Assembly: GCA_006538405.1 (NCBI GenBank)
Contig: BJKQ01000007.1
Span: forward strand, 1,426,001-1,490,000
From: Hansfordia pulvinata
Taxonomy: Eukaryota > Ascomycota > Sordariomycetes > Xylariales
Reading direction: 5' to 3'
DNA: 64,000 nt
Position numbers and translations under genes: made by a program. Position 1 is the first letter of the stretch. Every line of letters begins with the position of its first letter. Shown here piece by piece: positions 9,180 to 19,368 of this stretch. The notes below the pieces were generated by a model. It had not been told where the DNA came from. It saw nothing but the letters and a program-made list of their open reading frames with translations, and made no database searches.

Positions 9180-11753
9180 TCAAACAATAGAGATCCTTTC
9201 AAACCGGCATTGGCCCTTCTCCAGAGCCTCGCCATACATGACGCCCTCGATAAACGCCTCACCGATGAGGACCCAAGGTTCGTCGTCGTCGTCCTTTTGC
9301 TCTTTGCCTTCCGGCGCGCCGTACCCGCCGTGACCGACCCTCTTCGCATTCTTCTCCAGCAGCCTCTCCATCGTAGCCCGCGTGATCTGCGACACGCCCT
9401 CGTCCCAGGAGAGCCGATAGCCCTTCTGGCTGGCCCGCGCCTCGACGCGTCGCGCCAGGCTGTCGCATGCGCCCGTGTCGAGCACGTGGCGCAGGATCTC
9501 GCGCTCGCGCCGGAGGTATGCGCTGCGACGCGCCAGCACCAGTGGCACTGCCCCGCCCTTGACCAGCACCACCGTGTCACCTGTGCGCGCCCAACCTGGC
9601 ACCTTGGCTAGAAGGGGAGGGGGCGGGGGCGACGGGCTGTGTTGAGGATGGTAGGAGCCCTCACGGTGCATCGAGGTAGCGACAGCAGCGGCTGGCCTCA
9701 GTCGCGCGAGGAGCCGCCATCGTGATGCCCGTATGTACGCCTTGTGAAACGCCGTCCCGCACTGCTCTTTCTCTTCCTCGTCTTCCTCTACTTCCCCGTC
9801 TTCCCGAGGCCACGGCTGCTCCGGGTACTTGGCCTGGAGCTCGCGGTACAGGGACTCCTGGTAGACAAGGCTCTCCCAGCCGGCCTTTCCGGGCGCAAAG
9901 GAGCGTCGAAACCAAAGCAGAAAGCGGCAGAGCCCGATGCGTAGCGCATCTGGCCGCCCTGGCAACGAGACCGGTGTTTCTTCCTCCACCACCTCGCCAC
10001 CACCCTTTTCTCGCTCCTCTTCCTCTTTTCCGGGGGTGTTCATTCTGTCGTTGCTGTTTCGGCCGCCGCCGACAGCCATCCCGGCCGTCATGACGCGCGC
10101 GAGGGCTTCGAAGATGTGAAGCCCCGTCGACACGCACCGGGGCGGCAGGCTGAGCATGAAGTGGAGGAGGTGATGCGGGGCAACCGGGAAATTCGACATT
10201 TGCTTCTCAACGAGGTCGCGCAGGACGGGGTCGTAATCGAAACGCGAGAGCTCGACGGTGCCGAGGCGCGCGGCGTCGAGGATCAAGGTTGGCTCGTGGT
10301 GCTGCGACAGCAAAGAGGCAGACGCGGGCCACTCCGGCGGCAGCATGATCCTAGGGTTGGCGGGAAGGTCGGTGCAGGCTGCGAATATCGGCATCATGCC
10401 GCTCCCATCGCCCCCTGGCGGCTGCGCCCAGAGTGAGGCGGCCGCCCGACTGAACGCTGCGTTCAGATTCGGGATCCACGACGGCACGGGTCCACGGACT
10501 TGGCCGGATAATGGGTCGTAGTACTCGTCGCAGTAGCTCCCGAGCGACCTTGCCCTCACGGCGATAGATAGTAGCTGCATGCCGCCGTCGGGCCGGCTGA
10601 GAAGCGCGGCGGCGAGGTTGACTAGAACCTCCAGCACCTGGGCGTTGTAGTCAGTATGCAGCCTCGGCCACAAGTGCCCGGACCCATGCGCAGCCGCAGC
10701 CGGACGTGGGGGGAGTGGCGGGCGTCCCGGTCGAGGTGGGAGCGGTGGGCTACTTTGAGCCTGCGAGTGGCCGTGGGGTGATGGTGGTTGCATCGGGGGC
10801 CGCGATTGATGCAGAGACGGGCGGATCTCGAGTGTCTCGGGTAGCACGAGAGCCAATCCCCCGAAAATGATATCGCGCGGGTCCGAGGCTTCCCTCTTCC
10901 TACAGATCTGCATCCACTCGGCCAGGCTGACACGATCGCCGTCCCTGACTCTATCGCGAACAGCGACCAGGTCTGGGAAGTCGGCAGCGCGGCCAAGCCC
11001 TGCGTTCAAGGACTCGTCGGTCTGGGCGTGGCGGCTCAACCGGCGGGTCAGGGCCAGCAGGGTGCGGACGGCCAGGCGGCGGTCGCCGAGGAGGAAGACC
11101 AGATCGCGCGCGAAGCACATCTCCTGGATCACCCAGACGCGCGAGAACCAGCGGCAGAGCCAGAATTGCACCGTCAGGGCTGAGTCGACCCCTTCCACGA
11201 AACCAGCCTCCAAGCCCTCAGCGAAGCGGTCCAGCGCCACCGACACAAGGCGCGGGCAGGATCCAAGCCAGACGACGACGGACTGTGCACTCCGGTAGAT
11301 CCGCGCCATCTTGCGGATCTGCAGGTTCTTCTCCGACGCGTCGTCCTGGTTGATGCACAGCGCGTCAACCCAGTAGTCGCCCGGCTGCGTCGTCCTCAGA
11401 TGCAGCAGCGCGCTGTAGAGGTTGGCCTGGATCAGGATTGTCTGCGAGTTGCACGCGATGGGCTTCAGCTCGCCCTTGTTCTTCCTGGGCCCCATGTGCA
11501 TCGCGAGTTTCAACACCGTCCCGAAGCTGTCGTTCTTCTCCCAGGAATAGGAAAGGGCCCGGTAGCCTGGGTTGTCATCAAGACTCACGCAGCGGAGGGC
11601 GCATCGTATGTGATCCGTGGGCTCGCCAGGCTCGATCGTCAGAATCCTGATCCATGGCCCGCCTTCGTCCTCAGTGGGCAGCGGAGGGTGTTGGAGTTCG
11701 GTTGCGCCCTGTTTGGTCAAGCGACCCCGCCTGTCAACCATTTCCGCCGACAT
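9180..11753 (-). CDS. HET-domain protein (heterokaryon-incompatibility type)
   Basis: A single long frame of 857 residues from the ATG at 11753. The HET domain is clear: block 1 GYRALSYSW (about 63-71), block 2 YWVDALCINQDD (about 127-138) running into RKMARIYRSAQSVVVWLG, and block 3 SRVWVIQEMCFARDLVFLLG. The rest is a long C-terminal region without a recognised domain, holding low-complexity Pro/Gln and Glu/Gly inserts. HET domains are linked to programmed cell death after non-self recognition, but most genome HET genes are uncharacterised. An alternative start is attractive: exon 11785-11913 beginning MSQEPDDPAETQ, GT donor at 11784, acceptor ending 11709, joining in phase at GATELQHPP for 885 residues. 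Confidence 0.88.
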   Translation of the reverse strand: MSAEMVDRRGRLTKQGATELQHPPLPTEDEGGPWIRILTIEPGEPTDHIRCALRCVSLDDNPGYRALSYSWEKNDSFGTVLKLAMHMGPRKNKGELKPIACNSQTILIQANLYSALLHLRTTQPGDYWVDALCINQDDASEKNLQIRKMARIYRSAQSVVVWLGSCPRLVSVALDRFAEGLEAGFVEGVDSALTVQFWLCRWFSRVWVIQEMCFARDLVFLLGDRRLAVRTLLALTRRLSRHAQTDESLNAGLGRAADFPDLVAVRDRVRDGDRVSLAEWMQICRKREASDPRDIIFGGLALVLPETLEIRPSLHQSRPPMQPPSPHGHSQAQSSPPLPPRPGRPPLPPRPAAAAHGSGHLWPRLHTDYNAQVLEVLVNLAAALLSRPDGGMQLLSIAVRARSLGSYCDEYYDPLSGQVRGPVPSWIPNLNAAFSRAAASLWAQPPGGDGSGMMPIFAACTDLPANPRIMLPPEWPASASLLSQHHEPTLILDAARLGTVELSRFDYDPVLRDLVEKQMSNFPVAPHHLLHFMLSLPPRCVSTGLHIFEALARVMTAGMAVGGGRNSNDRMNTPGKEEEEREKGGGEVVEEETPVSLPGRPDALRIGLCRFLLWFRRSFAPGKAGWESLVYQESLYRELQAKYPEQPWPREDGEVEEDEEEKEQCGTAFHKAYIRASRWRLLARLRPAAAVATSMHREGSYHPQHSPSPPPPPLLAKVPGWARTGDTVVLVKGGAVPLVLARRSAYLRREREILRHVLDTGACDSLARRVEARASQKGYRLSWDEGVSQITRATMERLLEKNAKRVGHGGYGAPEGKEQKDDDDEPWVLIGEAFIEGVMYGEALEKGQCRFERISIV

Positions 11754-11913
11754 GGCGCGGCGTACAAATTCGCGCTCAACTCACGGGAAGCTGATTGTCA
11801 TTTTTGGCCAGGATGGCGCGTTCGTCACGCCGCTTTCTCCACGCACGGAACTCGTTCCTTGCTATGTCGAATGTTGACTGCGTTTCCGCCGGGTCGTCTG
11901 GCTCTTGAGACAT

Positions 11914-14708
11914 GATATGCGGCCGCCGAAGGGAAACAACAATGCCCAGAGAGACTGCAGCTGTGAGACTGGACTGTGCGGGAATGCACAAGATTGACTG
12001 GCGGAGCTGATGACTTCCGGAGCCAAGTTGTCAAACGGTCAGCATGGCCGCTTTGATATTTCTATGAACGGATAGGGCTACCCCGCGTCAGCTTATCGGC
12101 TTTCAAAGCGTCTGTTGTGGATCGCTGGAAGACGTGCTCGTAGTAGACAGGGATCGTGCAGGGGCTATAGCTTCGTGACCTATATCATGTACGTAAAATA
12201 CGAAGATAGCGCGTAGCGCGCGACATGATGTAGCGGACATCAACGTCGACGGGCCAGGGCAGGCCAAAGCTGAGGCCAAGCGCACGTCGAGGACGAAGCA
12301 GGTGCGTGCGGAGGGAATCGGTAGGGTGGCATTGGAGAGGGTAAACGGACCGCAGCCGCAGAAGCAGGAGGCTGCTCTAACGAATGCTGCACAGCCACCG
12401 CCACGGCCCAGCGGGACGAACCTGTCGCCGCAGCAGGAATCGGTCGATTTGCAAGCTGCAGAATAAGGGTTCCTCTGTCATCCATCGTCATTGGGGGCCG
12501 AGAGCGGGCAGCCCGAGGCGGCGGTGGTTGAGGCGGGCGTCGTGACTGGGTTCCCTGAGGATGACATCGGTCTCTGTCGAGTCCAAGGCCGTAGATGCCC
12601 ATTGTGGACCACGATCGCGTACGAGTAGCTGACGGCGTGTAATGGCGGACCAGGATAAGGACGGCATTTTCTGATCCTGTCGAGAGGTTTAGGGTTTGTA
12701 GCTGGGAGGCCCACGAACACGAAGCCCGGTCGTCAGAGGCACCGTACGAGTAAGCCAAGGAAGCCAGATAGTGTCGTTTACAGGCGTGGTGATGGTGGGT
12801 TGTGCGCGGTGAATACAAGGTTCAAGCTGTTGCATTGGGAGGTGTCAAGTTGTCTCTGCTGTCCAACTGTCGACCAGTGGATTCCACCCTTATTCCAGTT
12901 GCTTTACAAACATGTAGGTACCACTTTACCTGTCAAAAACAGGGCTGCCTTCCATCTGGTTCCTCCCATCATGGCTGTACGGCAGGAGCGACCGCAACAC
13001 TACCCGTACGCGTACCTGCAGTGTGTATCAGCCCACCGGGAGGAAGGCACGAGCAAGTATCGAGCTACGGGCTGAGGGGCAACTGCAGTACCTGGCAGGT
13101 ACCAGGTGGCTGGCGGTATTGTGATTGGAAAATCCCCGAGGAGCGTTTGGATACATGGATGTCTTATTTGGTGTGGTGTCTATAGAGAGCATCACGATGC
13201 ATGTTATGCCTCGCCGGCGCTCACTCAATAGAAGCATGACGATGAACATTGCAGGTGGTCGCGAGTCTGTCTCGCGAGGATGATGCGAAAGCGAAGCACC
13301 CACTGGTCAGGATGGAGCAACTTCGAGGTGGGGGCCCAACCAACGCTTATTACTCGTAGTCCCGTTTTCTAGAGCGGATGCAGTAAAGTGGTTGAAACGA
13401 CGAAGAGTGGAAAAGTGATGACAGCGCAGTATAATAGTTGCTAATCCAGTATACGCGTATCCGTACAGAGGCTGGACTAAAGGCAGTCGCCAAATTGACG
13501 CTAATTTGCGAGCAGGTTGTCACGGTTGTCTCCTATATTCAGCCACTTGATTTATTGCCACAGTCAAGTTAGGACTGTGGCAGTCGTGGGAGCGCCGTTC
13601 CTCATCAGTACCTACCTAGGATCGGTACTGACCATCTTTTGCGCCTTTGAGCTACCTTACCTAGTGTCTAGGTAAGAATAAGAGCACCAACCAGGAACCC
13701 CCGATATTACTCGTCAGAGGGCAGGGCGGGCCAGATAGGGAAGAGATACTTAACAGAGATACGAGTGATACCGGCGCTAGAGAACGCTGTCGTTCTTGCG
13801 CACCACACATAGGTACCTTCCTAGTAAGTATCCGGTCAGGCTTGTCGGGCCTGGCAGTGTACTCGTAACGGAGACACTCCGCGGGAAGCCATCACGAACC
13901 AGCCGCCAGGTTGCCGCGAGGCCGAAGCGCAGGGCCAACCACACCGCACTGATGGGTTGGGTTTATTAGGGCCATGCTGGCTCGGGTCCGTCGCCTCAAG
14001 CGCCCTATCTATCGTGTGCATGCCCGGACAGCCGCCGCCGGCCTCTGACACTCCCACGTTGCGAGCACTCGCCTCGCCTCGCCTCGCCTCGCTCCCGGTG
14101 CCAGACCCGAGGTATCCGGCGAGAGTTGGACAGTCGGGGTCCACTGGTCTGGTCCTCTGGGTCATTGGGTGGAGAGGAGAGGAGACAGCTGCAGCCCGAC
14201 GGCATCCATCTTGTACGAGTCAGGCTAATAGCCACAGGTCGGCGCCGTACCTATAGTCAGCGCTACGGACGCAGAGGAGTCCCGCGACATCACTCGCGGC
14301 AGCTGAAACTGGAAGCTGAAAGCCCGCCCCAAGATTGCCCAAGTACTGCAAGTACCCAAAGTATGTAACCTGTAGGTACTCAAACACGTACCTATCTTCA
14401 ATGATCAGCGGGGGCAGCACGCGGTGTCCATTGTCAATCCCGCATGCCATGAACAATTCCGTCAAGCTCAACCCACGAGTGCATACATGTGTGGGTGACG
14501 GACCGCTTTGCCCGTCGCGGCGTCCACTCTTAACCCTCCCTCCCCCCTTCTTCTTCTTCTTCTGTTTCTTTCACCCTCAACTCCCAGCCCTCTGTGTTGC
14601 CAAGGCACACTGACACGCAGCAGAGATACGAGTACAGTGCGCCACCGGACCGGGACTATCGAATCAAAGCCCCCCTTTCTAAGGAAGAAAGAGAAAGAAA
14701 GAAAAACC
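11914..14708. other. 2.8-kb divergent intergenic region
   Basis: This lies between the HET gene (-) and the second P450 (+). Open frames here lack domains and coding-like composition. It contains TACTCGTA-type motifs at about 12619, 12743, 13352, 13860 and 14627, a cluster of TACCTACCTAGG/CTAGGTAAG motifs at 13610-13675, and a GCCTC pentanucleotide run at about 14070-14092. Confidence 0.55.
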
Positions 14709-16266
14709 ATGACGGCGGTCCCCCTGTCCCTGGCCGCGTGCGCCCAGCTCGCAGCCGCGGCCGTCGCGACGTACGTCGTGTGGGCGCTGCTGGCGTCGCC
14801 GCTGCGCCACGTCCCGGGGCCCTTCGCGGCCAGGCTCACCGACGCGTGGCGCCTGCTCAGCGTGCTGGGCCGCCGCCCCGAGGTCGCCCAGCGCCGGCTG
14901 CACGACGCCCACGGGCCCGTCGTCCGGCTCGGCCCCAGCATGGTCAGCGTGAGCGACCCGGCCATGATCCCGCAGATCTACTCGCGCAAGACGGTCCTCA
15001 ACAAGGTTGGTCTCCCCGGGGTGAAGAAAAGAATGAGGGAGAGAGAGAGGGGGAGGGAGAGAGAAAAGGGGCCAAAACAGAAGAGGACGAGAACAAGGCC
15101 AGGAATTCCCAGTGTGCGTACTGACTCTTGCGTGCCGTCCAGGGCGACTTTTACAAAGTCTTCGACATGAACATGGACGGGCGGCGCGTCGCCAACATCT
15201 TCAGCAGCCGCGACGAGAAGTGGAGCAGCCAGGTCATCACGCCCGTCCAGAAGGTCTACTCGATGGGCTCCATGATCAAGCTGGAGCCGCTTGTCGACCG
15301 GACCATCGTCAGCTTCCTCGACCACCTGTCGACCCGGTTCGCCGAGCCGGGCAAGGCCTGCGACATCAACAACTGGCTACTCTACTGTAAAGCGAAACCC
15401 CTGCCCCAAATCCGCCGTCGCTGGTTTTTTCCCTTCTCTTTCCTTTTCCTTCTTCCCCTCACCCGCAACCAGTGCTAATAAACTCCCGTCTCAAGGCTCC
15501 TGGGACATCCTCGGCTCCATCACCTTCAGCGAGCCGTTTGGCTTCCTGAAGGAGGGCAGGGACCTGTGGGGCATACTGGGCATCAACTTTGCGGTGCTCG
15601 ATTACCTTTCGGTGGTAAGTGTCACAGAGTCGCAACCTCGCGAAAGCCCCTTTCCCCCTCTCCCCCCCCCCCCCCCCCCCCTTTTCCCCAGTTTCACCTG
15701 GCCTGACTCGATAAAACACCAGGTGGGCCAGATGCCGTGGCTAGACTACTGCTTCGAGAGAAACCCGATCAAGCGGATTGGCCCGCCGTCGGTTGGGGCG
15801 CTGGTGAGCTTTGTGATGGAGCGGCTTTTGGCGCGGCGCTCGGGCACGGACGGGCACAACAACAACAACAACAACGACAACGACAGCGAGAAGGCGCCGC
15901 GGGACATGCTGGACGAGTTCATGGAGGCGCAGCGGGCCGACAGCAGCGGCCAAGTCGGCGAGGAGGCGCTGGTGTCGTACATCCTGGCGAACGTGGGGGC
16001 GGGCTCGGACACGGTGGCGGCGGAGCTGCGATCGGCTGTGTACCACCTGTGCCGGAACCCGGGGGCGATGGCGCGGCTGCGGGCGGAGCTGGACGCCGCG
16101 GGGTGCCAGGCGCCCGTGTCGTGGGCCGCCTGCCAGGGGGACCAGCTGCCGTACCTGCGGGCCGTCGTCGCCGAGTCGATGCGGGTGTCGCCGGGCGTCG
16201 CGCTGCCGCTGGAGCGCCGCGTGGGCCCCGGCGGGCTGGTCCTCACGAGCACCGGCGAAGGGAGCC

Positions 16267-16299
<33 letters not shown>

Positions 16300-16700
16300 C
16301 GTTCCTGCCCGAGGGCACCGCGGTCGGGATGAACCCGTACGTGGTCAACCGCGACCGGGGCGCGTTCGGCGACGACGCCCACCTGTTCCGCCCGGAGCGC
16401 TGGCTGCGCAGGGGCAGGGGAGAGGAAGAGGAGGAAGAGTCGGAGGCGGCGTTCCAGGAGCGCCTGGCGCGGATGCGGGCGGCCGACCTGACCTTCGGGT
16501 CGGGCAAGCGGGCGTGCGCCGGGCGCAACCTGGCGCTGATCGAGTGCCACAAGATCGTCGCGAGCCTATTCTGCGCCTTCGACGTCGAGCTGGCCGAGCC
16601 GGGCCGGCCGTGGACCACGCACACGGCCTTCATGGTGCGGCAGTCGGACATGGACGTGAGGCTGCGGAGGAGGAGGAGGACGACGACAAAGCGAGGATAG
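14709..16700 (+). CDS. Cytochrome P450 monooxygenase (second; pisatin-demethylase-like)
   Basis: Four exons, join(14709..15005, 15143..15386, 15496..15614, 15723..16700), in phase, give 545 residues. An N-terminal hydrophobic anchor is followed by the hinge HVPGPFAARLTD and conserved SWDILGSITFSEPFGFL, which is restored across intron 2. The I-helix has GAGSDT (D about 316), the K-helix ESMR, and the haem loop is FGSGKRACAG with Cys485. The hinge and I-helix recall the CYP57 (pisatin demethylase) type of fungal P450, but subfamily and substrate are unproven. Two features are odd: a CAG-encoded run of 10 Gln between the K-helix and the haem region, and an Asn/Asp repeat in the F-G region. Intron 3 holds a pure C run. 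The bHLH and transport genes are far away, so no local pathway partner is evident. Confidence 0.9.
16266..16299 (+). repeat. (CAG)n trinucleotide repeat coding polyGln
   Basis: An in-frame CAG run of about ten units inside exon 4 of the second P450. It inserts polyglutamine between two conserved helices, so it must be tolerated as a surface loop if the enzyme works. Confidence 0.9.
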
Positions 16701-17815
16701 CAGCGGGCTGCGCTAGTGGGAATAACTCCCGCTGGATCTGCCGGCCTTACTATCACCTGACCACCTTTCCAACCTGTTTGTGAAGATGATTGTGTAAAAC
16801 TCAACGTGACGACGCCTGCTCGCATGCTGTCTGCATGCAGGTAGGTATAGCTGCTGCCTGTCTCTTCCAACCAATCTCTTGCGAATGGAATACGGAGTAC
16901 AGGTGTGTTAGGAGGGATGCATACGGATAGTACCCGGAAACCCCGTCTGCGCCATCGGGTCATCGTCCCGGGTGACGTGGAGTCGTGTTATTGCAAGGCA
17001 GAGAACCACATGGGGCTGGCTGGCTGGCTCGGGGGCTATTCGCTTCCCCCTCTCCCCTCGAGGCATCAATTCAGCTCCAGGAAACCAAAGCGCTGCCATT
17101 CGCATGAGACTGGTCGGTGGTGTCTACTACTCTCGAACCACCGCCTATTCCGGGCGGAAATGACTCTTGTGTTCCCTTGACGAGGCGAACAGGATCAATG
17201 AGAGTAAACTCCCCTCTCTCGCTTTGGCCACGGCTTCGTGGCTGAACCCGGCAGAACGCATCCTCGGACTCGGCTTGTTTGCCCACGATTACGAGCGATG
17301 CCTCGGAATGTGGCAAGCATAACCGTAACCGTTGCACTTACAAAAAGTGACCGCTTCTAAATCGGTAATGTGGTCGGCGAAAGGTATGGCGTAGTTTCCT
17401 TCTCGGCCACCTGCCAAGCGCAAGGGTGCGCGGTGTCATCTACCGAGTATAGAGCATCAAGTGGCAACTCTATTCGGGTTCCAACCTTGTCACAACGCCG
17501 CCCCCCCCATCGACAAAGTCCTGACTGCTCCGGCAGGCGCAGGGGCCGAGTGGCGCTCCCCTGGAACTTGGCCGTGGTCTCCAACGGGGCCAGTGCGTGG
17601 AGAAGCGCACACATGATGAGTGTCCAGGAAATTGGTGAATGTGTTTAAATATGAGGCCGCCCGCACTCGGAGCTTGCTTGAGATGTAGTTGAACAGCATT
17701 CGAATTCCCGCAGCCTCTTTTTACTCACCGCCGTCTTCTTTCCTCCCATTACCTCATCCTCTCTCCCCCTCTCCATCCCACAAGAACTTCTTAGCAACTC
17801 TCGACGGACAAAGCC
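16701..17815. other. Intergenic, P450 to secreted protein
   Basis: No supported gene. Short open frames lack domains or plausible splice structure. A TTTAAATATG element near 17645 lies about 170 bp before the next start codon and may serve as its core promoter. Confidence 0.5.
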
Positions 17816-18364
17816 ATGAAGCTCCACCAGTGCCTGACGCCAATCTTCTTCGCTGCCGCGGCCGTGGCCCTGGTCGCTCATCCCGAGTTAGGACCCCGCG
17901 GCGGCGCGAAAGTCGACACGAGATCCGTCCTGAGCTCCGAGCCTCTGAAAGTAGGCCAGTCCATCTCCATTCAGGGAGCGCCTTCAAAGCCCCTGGTCGT
18001 CAAGAATTTGTTCATCTCGGGCAGCACGGTAGACCTCCCCCCCATGTCGTTGCCCATCGACAACAAGATCAACGGCAAAGCCGAGGCGATATGGAGGGGG
18101 GTAGAGTACGGGGCAGCGAGCAGGGCGGGCAGGCGCGAGAAGGAGACAACCATCGCGCTGCCTGACTCGAAGCGCTCCGTCACGGTCAAGACGCAGGCGC
18201 TCGGGGACCCGGGCTTGTTGCCCGCGCAGTGGCACGATCTCCTGGCGTCGGCCTACCGGGCGCTGTGGACCCCCACGGGGAGCAAGGGGAGCGAGGCTTC
18301 GTTCGAAATTGGAGAGGCGGCGTCGCTGATCGATGCCGTGAAGATCAAGTTGACGATCAATTAA
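17816..18364 (+). CDS. Small secreted protein, unknown function
   Basis: A single-exon frame of 182 residues. It starts with a signal peptide (MKLHQCLTPIFFAAAAVALVA); cleavage is likely near residue 21. The mature part is hydrophilic, has no cysteine and no further membrane segment, and matches no domain I recognise. Phrases such as SLPIDNKINGKAEAIWRG and QWHDLLASAYRALW look like a folded domain rather than low complexity, and third codon positions are strongly C/G, which supports real coding. The start is chosen because it is the first ATG and begins the signal peptide. Secretion is inferred from the leader only; an effector role is possible but not shown. Confidence 0.7.
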   Translation: MKLHQCLTPIFFAAAAVALVAHPELGPRGGAKVDTRSVLSSEPLKVGQSISIQGAPSKPLVVKNLFISGSTVDLPPMSLPIDNKINGKAEAIWRGVEYGAASRAGRREKETTIALPDSKRSVTVKTQALGDPGLLPAQWHDLLASAYRALWTPTGSKGSEASFEIGEAASLIDAVKIKLTIN

Positions 18365-18849
18365 TATGGTCGCAAAGGAACCATCGTTTCCGAGGGGCAG
18401 AAATGAAAAGCAATGTTTCGGCTGCCGACGCGACAGCTTCGGAGGCGGCAGAAGGGGTAAAGAACAAACATCTCAAGGATAGAATAGAATCAAGAACAAC
18501 AGATCACGGATAGACAGATCATCGAAAGACACACGTACCTTCCTACCATATATATCCGTGGCACAGACCAAAGAATCCGGCAAGTAGATATCAGCATCAG
18601 CGTCTGAGAGCGCCTCTGGCCGCGCCCAATCAGTGTGAGATGATGACCATACTGGCTGTCGCCCTGTCGCGCCCTGGTTCAGGACGTCAGGAAGGTCCGT
18701 CGACGAGGGCGGCGGCGCGTGAACCGCGGGCTTCCGCCTGGCCTCCGCCGGCTGGCGCATCAATGTCTTCGCCCTCATTTTCTTCTAACTTTCAGGCCAC
18801 GCCCGCCGTGTCAAGCTTCAATCAGACGCTCGGCTACAGCAAGATCAGC

Positions 18850-18850
<1 letters not shown>

Positions 18851-18886
<36 letters not shown>

Positions 18887-18887
18887 A
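18851..18887. repeat. (CTG)n trinucleotide repeat
   Basis: About twelve CTG units in non-coding DNA, adjoining the possible gene relic at 18911-19036. Confidence 0.9.
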
Positions 18888-18910
18888 CAGCGCCGCCGTA
18901 ATTACTCGCC

Positions 18911-19036
18911 ATCTCCCTCGGCGTCGCCAACAACTGGTCCGGCCAGCGCCACCAGGACTCCGCCTTCCACGTCGTGTGACCCATCGTCGGCTTCATCGTC
19001 GCCGAGGTCGCCGGCCTCAGCGAAGGGAAGTGGTAG
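18911..19036 (+). pseudogene. Possible fragment of a decayed coding exon
   Basis: Read from 18911, the frame gives ISLGVANNWSGQRHQDSAF and a few more residues, then TGA at 18977, then a similar hydrophobic stretch (PIVGFIVAEVAGLSEGKW), then TAG at 19034. Nearly every third base is C or G, as in the genuine genes here and unlike typical spacer. Two glycine-rich hydrophobic segments would suit part of a membrane transporter, but I cannot assign a family. A chance frame remains possible. Confidence 0.25.
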
Positions 19037-19368
19037 CCCAGGAAGGGCGCTTTCAGGTACATTACCTGATCGGATTTCCGTGAGACGAGCGAGCTCGAGG
19101 CTTCTGGCAGCCAACCGCGAGACACGAATAGGGACGATTGTGGAAGGATTGAGGAGGGCTGTTGCCTGTCTTTCATAGATCAATGTCACCTGAGGGCTGA
19201 TAAAAGAGGTGCTGAGCTTGCCGTTTCATGTAGCTATGTGCACGTACAGTTTTGCGGTAATATGGCGGTTGATGATCGAACATTTCCCTGTCAGGTCGCT
19301 GCCTGGAACCTAGCCCAACCCAAGCCATGCGTACCCAGCCGCATCGTCCAGCAAGCATGGTCTGCCGT

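Larger units (their letters stand above)
18365..19368. other. Intergenic with a CTG repeat and a possible gene relic
   Basis: This holds a (CTG)n run at about 18851-18887. Immediately after it, 18911-19036 reads like a decayed exon: it has strongly C/G third positions but an in-frame TGA at 18977 and a TAG at 19034. No intact gene was found. The right end is the 3' flank of the minus-strand NLR gene. Confidence 0.45.

Noticed and set aside
7251..16700. Secondary-metabolite gene cluster around the two P450s
   Set aside because: No polyketide synthase, NRPS, terpene cyclase, methyltransferase or cluster regulator lies between or beside them; only a HET gene separates the pair.
15746..16963. 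Long minus-strand frame opposite the second P450
   Set aside because: Antisense shadow containing polySer and polyCys runs from the CAG repeat; no domain.
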